Positions 8,158 through 14,408 of a DNA stretch of 14,608 nt are shown here, one piece after another. Where the stretch lies: NCBI GenBank assembly GCA_964516325.1, contig CAZFAP010000124.1, forward strand, positions 1 through 14,608, in the 5' to 3' direction. A model generated the notes under the pieces. That model searched no databases. It saw nothing but the letters and a program-made list of their open reading frames with translations, and had not been told where the DNA came from. The position numbers and the translations under genes are program-made. Every line of letters starts with the position of its first letter. The stretch's first letter is position 1. This DNA is from CAZFAP01 sp964516325. GTDB taxonomy: Bacteria; Auribacterota; JABMQX01.

Positions 8158-8175
8158 CGGCAGGCTCACCTGCCG
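8158..8175. repeat. Perfect 7-bp-stem hairpin beside a stray DPCxxCxxH motif
   Basis: CGGCAGG-CTCA-CCTGCCG is a perfect inverted repeat 45 bases after the hydA stop. No T-run follows, so it is not a typical intrinsic terminator, although it could stabilise the mRNA 3' end. It ends two bases before the second copy of the HydA terminal motif. Confidence 0.4.
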
Positions 8176-8177
8176 GC

Positions 8178-8210
8178 GCGTACGACCCCTGCTTCTGCTG
8201 CCCTGTCCAC
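8178..8210 (+). pseudogene. Stray copy of the HydA Ni-binding tail (AYDPCFCCPVH)
   Basis: Thirty-three bases 65 bp downstream of the hydA stop translate to AYDPCFCCPVH. HydA itself ends AYDPCFSCSVH. Nine of 11 residues and 24 of 33 bases match. The frame differs from hydA and continues for ten residues (RPRCSPSPRP) to a TAA at 8241-8243. No start codon or ribosome site precedes it. It is best read as a relic of another large-subunit 3' end, though short length leaves some chance of coincidence. Confidence 0.5.
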
Positions 8211-8302
8211 CGACCCCGCTGCTCCCCCTCACCTCGCCCTTAAGGCCACCAACGATCAAGGGGTCCACTGCCTGCCACGCTGGCTCGCTCTGCAAACGCA
8301 AC

Positions 8303-8331
8303 TTGACGTCCAGCTTGCGCAGCGATATTGT
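8303..8331 (+). promoter_or_regulatory. Sigma-70-like promoter of the NHL gene
   Basis: TTGACG (8303-8308), a 17-base spacer, then TATTGT (8326-8331). Transcription would start near 8338, about 55 bases before the ATG at 8392. This gives the NHL gene its own promoter, independent of the hydrogenase operon. Confidence 0.5.
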
Positions 8332-8380
8332 GATTTCGTACGGTCCAATGGCCTCATGGCACCGTCTTGGGAACAACAGA

Positions 8381-8386
8381 AGGAGA
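8381..8386 (+). promoter_or_regulatory. Ribosome binding site that fixes the NHL start
   Basis: AGGAGA, preceded by A and G, lies five bases before the ATG at 8392. The in-frame ATG at 8356 has no such site, and would put a hydrophilic stretch ahead of the export signal. Confidence 0.7.
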
Positions 8387-8391
8387 TAAAT

Positions 8392-10437
8392 ATGAGAACG
8401 AGACGGTTTGCCGGAATCGGCTGTTTTTTGAGCGGGTGCGCGTCCGGCCTGTGCCTGATTGGGGCTGAGGGCGCCGAGTCATACGCCTTCGTTAAGATGT
8501 GGCCGGACCCACCCGATGGATGGCGATTTGCCCATCCCCGCGGGGTGGCGGCGGATTCCTCCGGGCATGTCTTCGTCGCGGATTCCGGCAACTACGTGGT
8601 CAAAAAATTCGATGGTTCTGGCGACTTGCTGACCAGCTGGGGCGGCCACGGTTTCGCCGAGGGGGAGTTCGACATGCCCCGCCACATCGCTTTGGACGGC
8701 TCCGGAAACGTATACGTCGGCGACAGCGGCAACAGCAGAGTTCAGAAGTTCGACCCCTCAGGGAACTTCCTAATGAAATGGGGCTCCGCCGGCGCTGGCG
8801 AGGGACAGTTCAACGTCGTTGGCGGTGTCGCCGTGGATTCCTCCGGAAACATTTTTGTCGCTGATGTGCTCAATAACAGGGTTCAGAAATTCGACCCTTC
8901 CGGTGGATTTCTCACCAAATGGGGCCGTGAGGGAAACGCCGATGGAGAGTTCTGGTGGCCGGACGGGCTCGCGGCGGATCGCGCCGGGAATGTTCTTGTT
9001 CTGGACAAGAGGAACAACAGGGTTCAAAAGTTCGACGCGTCGGGGGGGTTCCTGGGAAAGTGGGGTTCCGGCGGGTTCGCAAAAGGGGAGCTGATGGAGC
9101 CGTGGGGGATAGGCCTGGACCCAGCGGGAAACATCCTCATAGCCGACACCGACAACGATCGCATTCAGAAGTTCGATCCTGAGGGGAATTTCCTCCGCTC
9201 ATGGGGCCGCAGAGGCGGCAGGGAGGGCGAATTTCAGTCGCCTGTGGACGTTTCGGCGGACGCTTACGGCAACGTTTATGTTGCCGACAACATGAATGAG
9301 AGAATTCAGAAGTTCGATCCCGACGGCAACTTCCTCGGCAAGTGGGGATGGCACGGCGGCGGCGATGGGGAGTTCTCCAAATGGGGACCGATCGGACTGG
9401 CCATATCCCCGTCCGGCCAGCTTTTCATTGCTGATAACGAGAATCATCGGATTATGAAATTCGACCTTGACGGACGTTTTATGGGCGAACTGGGCTCCCA
9501 CGGGTACGAGGACGGGGACTTAATCTTTCCCTGGGATGTGGCCGTGGACCTTGAGGGAAACATCCTTGTCGTGGACGCGCTGAGCAGGGTCCAGAAGTTG
9601 GATCCCTCGGGCAATTTCCTTGGCCTCTTGTGTTCCGGCGGGAACGGCGATGGGGAGGTCGCAAGGCCCCACGGCATAGCGGTGGATTCCTCCGGAAACA
9701 TTTTCGTGTCCGACACCGACAACCACCGGATTCAGAAGTTCGACCCTTCCGGAAACTTCGTCACCAAATGGGGGCGTGCCGGCACGGGCAACGGAGAATT
9801 TCAGTCCCGGGACCCTTACGGCATAGCGGTCGATTCCTTTGGAAACGTCTACGTCGCTTGCACCAGCAACTGCAGGGTCCAGAAGTTCGACTCCGACGGG
9901 AATTTCCTCGCGGCGTGGGGAAAATATGGTTCCGGTGATGGAGAGCTGGCGTTTCCCATTGACGTAGCTGTGGACTCTCTTGGAAACGTGTTCGTCGTGG
10001 AAATGTGGAATTACAGGGTTCAAAAGTTCGACCCCTCAGGAAGGGTGCTCGCCAAATGGGGCTCTCTGGGTTCAGGGGCGGGTCAGTTCGGGACAGACTC
10101 CACGGGTCTTGGGGGCCCGTCCGGCATAGCAGCGGATTGTTCGGGCAGCGTTTACGTTGCAGACACGCACAACGCCAGAATTCAGAAGTTTCGGCGAGAT
10201 TTCGGCATGAGGGCGTTTAGCGGTCCCGCCTGCGAGCCCGCGCTCCACTGGGATTGCGCAGTCGAGAAGACCTACATGGTCTGGGTGTCAGACGATCTAC
10301 TCAGTTGGCTCCCCGCCGGCGACGCGCTGCCCGGTTCAGACACCGGCCTCATTTCTTGGACGGACGCCGGCTCGCATGGTCTTGGCCCGGCCCGCCAGGC
10401 TCGGCGCCGGTTCTACCGTGTGGAGGTTCTCCCGTAG
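8392..10437 (+). CDS. Secreted NHL-repeat beta-propeller protein
   Basis: A 681-residue exported protein of unknown function. The N-terminus (MRTRRFAGIGCFLSGC) has a basic start, a short hydrophobic core and an LSGC lipobox-like sequence, so it may be a lipoprotein; signal peptidase I cleavage near AEGAES is the alternative. About twelve NHL repeats of roughly 47 residues follow, each like GIAVDSSGNIFVADxxNxRVQKFDPSGNFLxKWG. Six repeats make one propeller in known NHL proteins, so two propellers are likely. Repeats 8 and 12 deviate most. The C-terminal ~75 residues (from about CEPALHWDCAVEKTYMVW) end in RRRFYRVEVLP, a module I associate with secreted proteins of PVC-like bacteria. There is no link to hydrogenase function. 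It lies between copies of the hydA 3' end and has its own promoter, so it is probably inserted DNA. The DNA of repeats 3 and 9 shares a 23-base identical run. Confidence 0.85.
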   Translation: MRTRRFAGIGCFLSGCASGLCLIGAEGAESYAFVKMWPDPPDGWRFAHPRGVAADSSGHVFVADSGNYVVKKFDGSGDLLTSWGGHGFAEGEFDMPRHIALDGSGNVYVGDSGNSRVQKFDPSGNFLMKWGSAGAGEGQFNVVGGVAVDSSGNIFVADVLNNRVQKFDPSGGFLTKWGREGNADGEFWWPDGLAADRAGNVLVLDKRNNRVQKFDASGGFLGKWGSGGFAKGELMEPWGIGLDPAGNILIADTDNDRIQKFDPEGNFLRSWGRRGGREGEFQSPVDVSADAYGNVYVADNMNERIQKFDPDGNFLGKWGWHGGGDGEFSKWGPIGLAISPSGQLFIADNENHRIMKFDLDGRFMGELGSHGYEDGDLIFPWDVAVDLEGNILVVDALSRVQKLDPSGNFLGLLCSGGNGDGEVARPHGIAVDSSGNIFVSDTDNHRIQKFDPSGNFVTKWGRAGTGNGEFQSRDPYGIAVDSFGNVYVACTSNCRVQKFDSDGNFLAAWGKYGSGDGELAFPIDVAVDSLGNVFVVEMWNYRVQKFDPSGRVLAKWGSLGSGAGQFGTDSTGLGGPSGIAADCSGSVYVADTHNARIQKFRRDFGMRAFSGPACEPALHWDCAVEKTYMVWVSDDLLSWLPAGDALPGSDTGLISWTDAGSHGLGPARQARRRFYRVEVLP

Positions 10438-10443
10438 TGCCGA

Positions 10444-10455
10444 CGGTCGCGACCG
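10444..10455. repeat. 12-bp perfect palindrome at the hydA-tail junction
   Basis: CGGTCGCGACCG is its own reverse complement. It begins six bases after the NHL stop and overlaps the first codons of the third hydA-tail copy. Confidence 0.45.
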
Positions 10456-10537
10456 GCGGCTCACAAAGGAAATGCGCCGCTGGTGCGAAATCCTCGTCCG
10501 CGCCCACGACCCTTGCCTTTCGTGCTCGGTTCATTGA
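10451..10537 (+). pseudogene. Displaced hydA 3' end (C-terminal coding relic)
   Basis: Read from GAC at 10451, this segment encodes 28 residues beginning DRRLTKEMRRWCEI and ending RAHDPCLSCSVH, then TGA. The HydA end reads DRPTKEIRRWCEM...RAYDPCFSCSVH, then TGA. Twenty-one of 27 aligned residues are identical, with one extra codon in the relic. Most DNA differences are at third codon positions, so this segment evolved as coding sequence of a functional large subunit before being stranded. It has no upstream coding region: the NHL stop is 13 bases away in another frame. Like hydA, it stops right after the histidine. Confidence 0.8.
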
Positions 10538-10620
10538 ACAGTGCATCACGCCTCCGGGCACGCCCAGAGCCCTCCCGCGCCTTTCCCCCTCCATGCCGAA
10601 GGCCCTTCGCACGATTCTTC

Positions 10621-10649
10621 TTGCGGGTTCGCGCCGGAGCGATTACCCT
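10621..10649 (+). promoter_or_regulatory. Weak sigma-70-like promoter candidate for nrdJ
   Basis: TTGCGG (10621-10626), a 17-base spacer and TACCCT (10644-10649). The -10 box is poor, so this is only a candidate. Confidence 0.22.
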
Positions 10650-10747
10650 AATTGTGTTCCCGACCGTCGCAGAACCGGCTGGCAGAAGTGAGAAGCCCGC
10701 GGCCCCAATCCAGCGGTTTTCCATCGTTGGGGGCCGGGCAGGATCTT

Positions 10748-12871
10748 ATGTCTGCGCGAATCGATTTTCAAAAAATCCGCAAGCGAGATGGCTCGCTGGT
10801 CGCGTTTGACCAGGCGAGGATCGAGAGGGCCATCGAGCGGGCCCTTGCCGCGTCTGGGGCTGCGGATGGCGAAGTGGCGAAGAGACTCGCGCTGAAAGTT
10901 TCTGCCGTCGCCCGCGTGCGGCTTTCCCGAAGATACCCTTCCGTCGAGCAAATCCAGGACATCGTCGAGGAAGTCCTTATCCGCGAGGGGTACGCGCAGG
11001 CGGCAAAAAAGTACATTCTCTATCGCCAGCACCGCGCCCAACTCCGGGAAACCAAGAGACTCCTCGGCGTTCAGGACGAGTTGAAGCTTTCTGTGAACGC
11101 CGTCCGCGTCCTGGAGCGAAGGTATCTCCGGCGGGACGAGGAAGGGCGCGTCGTCGAGACTCCAATGGGGATGTTCCGCCGTGTCGCCGTCGCCATCGCC
11201 AAAGCAGAATTGAACTACGGCTCGGAATCCAATGCCTCCCGCTGGGAGGAGGAATTCCTCCGCGTCATGTCCTCCCTCGACTTCCTCCCCAACTCGCCGA
11301 CCCTGATGAACGCGGGCTTGCCGATGGGGCAACTGTCCGCGTGCTTCGTCATTCCCGTCGAGGATTCGATGCCGGGCATTTTCCGCGCCTTGACCGAAAT
11401 GGCGCTCATCCATCAGACGGGCGGCGGCACGGGCTTCTCCTTCAGCCGCCTTCGTCCGAACGGCGACATCGTCGGCTCGACGAAAGGCGTCGCGTCCGGC
11501 CCCGTCTCCTTCATGCACGTTTACGATACGGCGACCGAGGTCGTCAAGCAGGGCGGAAGACGCCGCGGCGCCAACATGGGCATCCTCCGCGTGGACCATC
11601 CGGACATCCTCGAATTCATCGCCTCCAAGACCAAGGAAGGCTTTCTGAGAAACTTCAATATCTCCGTCGCCGCGACGGACAGGTTCATGCGTGCTCTCGC
11701 AGCCGGCCGCGATTATCCCCTCATTAATCCGAGAAATGGAAAACAAAGCCAGCGGCTTTCGGCGAAGTCGGTCTTCGACCTCATCGTTACCACCGCCTGG
11801 AAAGCCGGCGACCCCGGCGTAGTCTTCATTGACGAGATCAACCGCCACAATCCCACGCCCGCACTCGGCGCCATCGAATCCACAAATCCCTGCGGCGAAC
11901 TTCCGCTTCTCCCTTACGAAAGCTGCAACCTCGGCTCCATCAATCTTGCCCGAATGGTCAATGGCGGCAACGTTGACTGGCAGAAGCTCAGGCAGACCGT
12001 CCGCGTCGCTGTCCAATTCCTCGACAACGTCATAGACGCCAACCGCTATATCATCCCCGAAATCGAAAAAATCACACGTGGAAACCGCAAGATCGGTCTC
12101 GGCGTCATGGGCTTCGCCGACATGCTTTTCCGCCTCGGCGTGCCTTATGATTCCGAGGAAGGACTCGCCCTTGGCCGCCGAATCATGCGAGCCGTTCAAG
12201 AGGAGGCAAAAGCCGCTTCCGCCCAACTTGCTTCCGAAAGGGGTGTCTTCCCGAACTGGGAAAAGAGCCGCTACGCCAAAAACAACCTCCGTCTTCGGAA
12301 CGCCACCGTAACGACCGTCGCCCCGACTGGCACCATCAGCATCATCGCTGGCTGCTCCAGCGGCATCGAGCCTGTCTTCGCCCTTTCCTTTGTCCGAAAC
12401 GTCATGGAGGGAGCGAGGCTTCTCGAAGTCAATCCCTATTTCGAGGAAGTCGCCAGAGACCGCGGCTTCTACAGTTCTCAACTCATGATGGAAATCGCCA
12501 AACGAGGCTCTGTCCGAGGTCTCCGCTCCGTTCCGAAAGATGTCGCGCGCCTGTTCGTCACAGCCTTTGATGTCTCGCCCACTTGGCATGTCCAGATGCA
12601 GGCCGCCTTCCAGAAATCCTGCGACAATTCCGTCTCCAAGACCGTCAATCTCCCCGAAAACGCCACTGTGGACGACGTGCGGGAAGTCTATCTGTTAGCT
12701 TATCGCTTGAAATGCAAGGGCGTTACCATATATCGTTATGGGACGCGGAGGGAGCAGGTCCTCCAGCTCGCCCAGGCTTCGGCGGCGTTGGAGGCGCCCG
12801 CAGCAGCCCAACCGATTTCCGCCGATTCCGAATACTCGGGCGGCTGCCCCCATCCGCAGTGCGTGTTCTGA
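10748..12871 (+). CDS. nrdJ: Adenosylcobalamin-dependent (class II) ribonucleotide reductase
   Basis: A 707-residue enzyme that reduces ribonucleotides to deoxyribonucleotides using a cobalamin-generated thiyl radical. An ATP-cone regulatory domain fills about residues 3-95 (FQKIRKRDGSLVAFDQARIE onward). Cys199 (SACFVIP) and Cys393 (YESCNLGSINL) match the active-site redox pair. Cys382 in ESTNPCGELPLLP matches the radical cysteine. ATVTTVAPTGTISIIAGCSSGIEP is the usual phosphate-binding region. The C-terminal arm ends GGCPHPQCVF (Cys700, Cys705) and re-reduces the active site. I chose the ATG at 10748 because AGGA precedes it at 10740-10743 and the ATP cone follows at once; the in-frame TTG at 10652 adds unrelated residues. 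The last 261 bases are duplicated exactly at 13645-13905. Confidence 0.95.
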   Translation: MSARIDFQKIRKRDGSLVAFDQARIERAIERALAASGAADGEVAKRLALKVSAVARVRLSRRYPSVEQIQDIVEEVLIREGYAQAAKKYILYRQHRAQLRETKRLLGVQDELKLSVNAVRVLERRYLRRDEEGRVVETPMGMFRRVAVAIAKAELNYGSESNASRWEEEFLRVMSSLDFLPNSPTLMNAGLPMGQLSACFVIPVEDSMPGIFRALTEMALIHQTGGGTGFSFSRLRPNGDIVGSTKGVASGPVSFMHVYDTATEVVKQGGRRRGANMGILRVDHPDILEFIASKTKEGFLRNFNISVAATDRFMRALAAGRDYPLINPRNGKQSQRLSAKSVFDLIVTTAWKAGDPGVVFIDEINRHNPTPALGAIESTNPCGELPLLPYESCNLGSINLARMVNGGNVDWQKLRQTVRVAVQFLDNVIDANRYIIPEIEKITRGNRKIGLGVMGFADMLFRLGVPYDSEEGLALGRRIMRAVQEEAKAASAQLASERGVFPNWEKSRYAKNNLRLRNATVTTVAPTGTISIIAGCSSGIEPVFALSFVRNVMEGARLLEVNPYFEEVARDRGFYSSQLMMEIAKRGSVRGLRSVPKDVARLFVTAFDVSPTWHVQMQAAFQKSCDNSVSKTVNLPENATVDDVREVYLLAYRLKCKGVTIYRYGTRREQVLQLAQASAALEAPAAAQPISADSEYSGGCPHPQCVF
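12601..12871 (+). repeat. nrdJ 3'-end direct repeat, copy A (in the gene)
   Basis: This is the end of nrdJ. It aligns to 13635-13905 at a constant offset of 1034 bases: two mismatches in the first ten bases, then 261 identical bases (12611-12871) ending exactly at the TGA. The bases after the stop differ at once between copies. The two copies flank the MNT1-HEPN1 pair. Confidence 0.97.
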
Positions 12872-12925
12872 TGGGAACGCAGCATTCACGTAAGGAAGGG
12901 TGTTGCGGAGCGGGTTACGGCACTT

Positions 12926-13273
12926 ATGACCGATCGAAACCGCAGAGTAACTTTGAGCGACATTCAAGAACTGGCCCGCCAGATCGTGGACCAGTTCCAC
13001 CCGCAGAAAGTCATGCTGTTTGGCTCGTACGCCAAGGGTGAACCGACCGAGGGTAGCGACGTAGATTTAATGGTAGTTATTGAAACCGACGAGCATCCCC
13101 TTCACGTCGCTGCCCGAATCTCCGCCTCCATTGACCATCCCTTTCCCTTAGACATCATTGTTAGAAGAGCGGCTGAGCTGGACGCTTACCTCGCCGAGAA
13201 AAGCCTTTTTGAGACGGAAGTCGTGACCAAAGGGATTACCCTCTATGAAGCAGAGGACAAAAGAGTGGATTGA
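12926..13273 (+). CDS. MNT-type nucleotidyltransferase (antitoxin candidate 1)
   Basis: A 115-residue minimal nucleotidyltransferase. The motif FGSYAKGEPTEGSDVDLMV gives Gly33-Ser34 and the metal-binding Asp45 and Asp47; Asp76 in PFPLDIIV is the likely third carboxylate. In characterised MNT/HEPN pairs such as MntA-HepT, the MNT protein neutralises the HEPN toxin by adding AMP to it; the same is likely here but not shown. It overlaps the following HEPN gene by 29 bases. No strong ribosome site precedes the ATG. It begins 54 bases after the nrdJ stop, inside the segment bounded by the two nrdJ tails. Confidence 0.85.
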   Translation: MTDRNRRVTLSDIQELARQIVDQFHPQKVMLFGSYAKGEPTEGSDVDLMVVIETDEHPLHVAARISASIDHPFPLDIIVRRAAELDAYLAEKSLFETEVVTKGITLYEAEDKRVD

Positions 13274-13628
13274 CAAGGCTGAAGGAGACTGGAAAATCGC
13301 TCAGCGGGAACTCGAAGCCGCCGACCCCGTTTGGGACGGGGTCTGTTTTCATGCGCAGCAGTGCGCGGAGAAGTATTTGAAGGCTTTCTTGGAGGAACAC
13401 CAGATCCCTTTCGAAAAGACACACGACCTTGTCGTTTTGGCTGACCTAATTGGAGAAAAGTTTCCGGAACTGGCTTCTCTGAAGGCCGAACTCGGGAGCC
13501 TGGGCTCGTTCAGTGTTGCTGCCCGTTATCCGGGGGTCCAGGCTGACAAGGAGGCTGGGCAAAAGGCGGTGCGTGCGGCGGAGCAAGTACGAACCGCAGT
13601 GCGCGCAAGGCTCGGGCTCCAGTCATGA
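13245..13628 (+). CDS. HEPN-domain protein (toxin candidate 1)
   Basis: A 127-residue helical HEPN protein of the PF05168 type, recognised by CFHAQQCAEKYLKAFL (34-49), THDL (59-62) and a later AARYPG. HEPN proteins of such pairs are commonly RNases. A clean Rx4-6H motif is not obvious, so this member may be inactive or use a variant site. The start lies inside the MNT gene (29-base overlap), with AAGGGA about nine bases upstream, indicating translational coupling. The stop is only six bases before the truncated nrdJ copy. Confidence 0.85.
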   Translation: MKQRTKEWIDKAEGDWKIAQRELEAADPVWDGVCFHAQQCAEKYLKAFLEEHQIPFEKTHDLVVLADLIGEKFPELASLKAELGSLGSFSVAARYPGVQADKEAGQKAVRAAEQVRTAVRARLGLQS

Positions 13629-13634
13629 AGGCAC

Positions 13635-13905
13635 GGCCGCTTTTCAGAAATCCTGCGACAATTCCGTCTCCAAGACCGTCAATCTCCCCGAAAACGCCAC
13701 TGTGGACGACGTGCGGGAAGTCTATCTGTTAGCTTATCGCTTGAAATGCAAGGGCGTTACCATATATCGTTATGGGACGCGGAGGGAGCAGGTCCTCCAG
13801 CTCGCCCAGGCTTCGGCGGCGTTGGAGGCGCCCGCAGCAGCCCAACCGATTTCCGCCGATTCCGAATACTCGGGCGGCTGCCCCCATCCGCAGTGCGTGT
13901 TCTGA
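13635..13905 (+). pseudogene. Truncated nrdJ copy: C-terminal ~90 residues only (direct repeat copy B)
   Basis: This encodes AAFQKSCDNSVSKTVNLPEN through the CPHPQC arm to the stop, identical in protein to the end of NrdJ. The DNA is identical over 261 bases (13645-13905). The first codons, for Ala-Ala-Phe-Gln, are GCC-GCT-TTT-CAG here but GCC-GCC-TTC-CAG in nrdJ: silent changes only. The frame is open upstream into the HEPN gene, but no start with a ribosome site is seen. It cannot make a functional reductase; a 90-residue redox-arm peptide is conceivable but unsupported. Confidence 0.92.
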
Positions 13906-13928
13906 GGGGGGAAGCTCAAGGGGAGTGT

Positions 13929-14039
13929 ATGCTTCAGGCGCAGCGTCACTTGCGCCGCAACGGGACGTTTCGCATCGATCGCATGGTTCAGGATCGAATG
14001 CGGAGCACGCGCCGGCCGGGCGAGGTGGAACTGGAGTAA
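13929..14039 (+). CDS. Possible small basic protein (36 residues)
   Basis: A short frame from ATG 13929 to TAA 14039, preceded by AAGGGGAG three bases upstream. The product would be Arg-rich, with blocks such as RHLRRNGTFRIDRM. I recognise no family. It may be chance or the remnant of a gene lost when the neighbouring sequences rearranged. Confidence 0.2.
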   Translation: MLQAQRHLRRNGTFRIDRMVQDRMRSTRRPGEVELE

Positions 14040-14044
14040 GGAAA

Positions 14045-14066
14045 TGGCACGGGCATCTTGGCCGTG
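14045..14066. repeat. Dispersed hairpin repeat, copy 2 (HGQDARA type)
   Basis: TGGCACGGGCATCTTGGCCGTG matches copy 1 (2373-2394) at 19 of 22 positions. The outer stem CACGG/CCGTG is kept with a compensated base pair relative to CATGG/CCATG. The minus strand reads HGQDARA, a spurious translation. It lies 40 bases before the second MNT gene. Confidence 0.55.
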
Positions 14067-14105
14067 AATCATAGCCGGGGTCGCCATGCCCCGGGAAATA
14101 ACAAT

Positions 14106-14408
14106 ATGAATCCAAACGTGAAATTGGACCGCGAGGCTCTGGCAGAGTTCTGCCGGAAATGGCGCGTGCGAGAATTGTCCATTTTCGGTTCGGCGCTTCG
14201 GCATGACTTCGGCCCGGAGAGTGACCTGGACTTTCTGGTGAGTTTCGATCCGGAAGCACCCTGGAGTTTGTGGGACCTGGTGACCATGAAGGACGAGTTA
14301 GAGGCAATGACGGGCAGGAACGTGGACTTGGTCGAGAAAGAGGGGCTCCGCAACCCGTATCGCCGCAAGAGAATTCTCTCTTCACGGGAGATAATCCATG
14401 CGGTCTGA
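14106..14408 (+). CDS. MNT-type nucleotidyltransferase (antitoxin candidate 2)
   Basis: A 100-residue nucleotidyltransferase of a different subfamily from the first. IFGSALRHDFGPESDLDFLV supplies Gly28-Ser29, Asp40 and Asp42; Asp74 in NVDLVEKEGL is the likely third metal ligand. I start at the ATG 14106, where the conserved part begins; an in-frame TTG at 14058 would start inside the hairpin repeat. It overlaps the following HepT-like gene by 11 bases. The pair resembles MntA-HepT modules, where the MNT protein AMPylates and silences the HEPN RNase. Confidence 0.85.
   Translation: MNPNVKLDREALAEFCRKWRVRELSIFGSALRHDFGPESDLDFLVSFDPEAPWSLWDLVTMKDELEAMTGRNVDLVEKEGLRNPYRRKRILSSREIIHAV

Larger units (their letters stand above)
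10438..10747. other. Region between NHL gene and nrdJ: hydA-tail relic, then nrdJ leader
   Basis: The first 100 bases hold a palindrome and the diverged hydA 3' end (10451-10537). The remainder has no recognisable gene. I looked for a cobalamin riboswitch ahead of the B12-dependent reductase and saw no B12-box-like element. A weak promoter candidate is noted separately. Confidence 0.5.

Noticed and set aside
8095..8243. Programmed -1 frameshift extending HydA through the second DPCxxCxxH motif
   Set aside because: No slippery heptamer is evident at the hydA stop, and the linking residues are low-complexity. A second Ni-binding tail on one chain makes no mechanistic sense.
8029..10537. Diversity-generating retroelement as the source of repeated tails
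   Set aside because: No reverse transcriptase or accessory gene is present, and differences between tails are mostly silent rather than adenine-directed amino acid changes.
10538..10747. Cobalamin riboswitch ahead of nrdJ
   Set aside because: I looked for a conserved B12 box and the associated helices and saw none.
12872..12882. Shared 7-mer GAACGCA shortly after both the nrdJ and hydA stops as an insertion-site motif
   Set aside because: It lies at different distances (4 and 25 bases) and resembles the common AACGCAG dispersed repeat, so it is not convincing.
13513..13905. A 130-residue protein containing the duplicated NrdJ tail
   Set aside because: Its upstream half is the HEPN gene read in another frame, and no start with a ribosome site is seen. 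It is a truncated copy rather than a gene.
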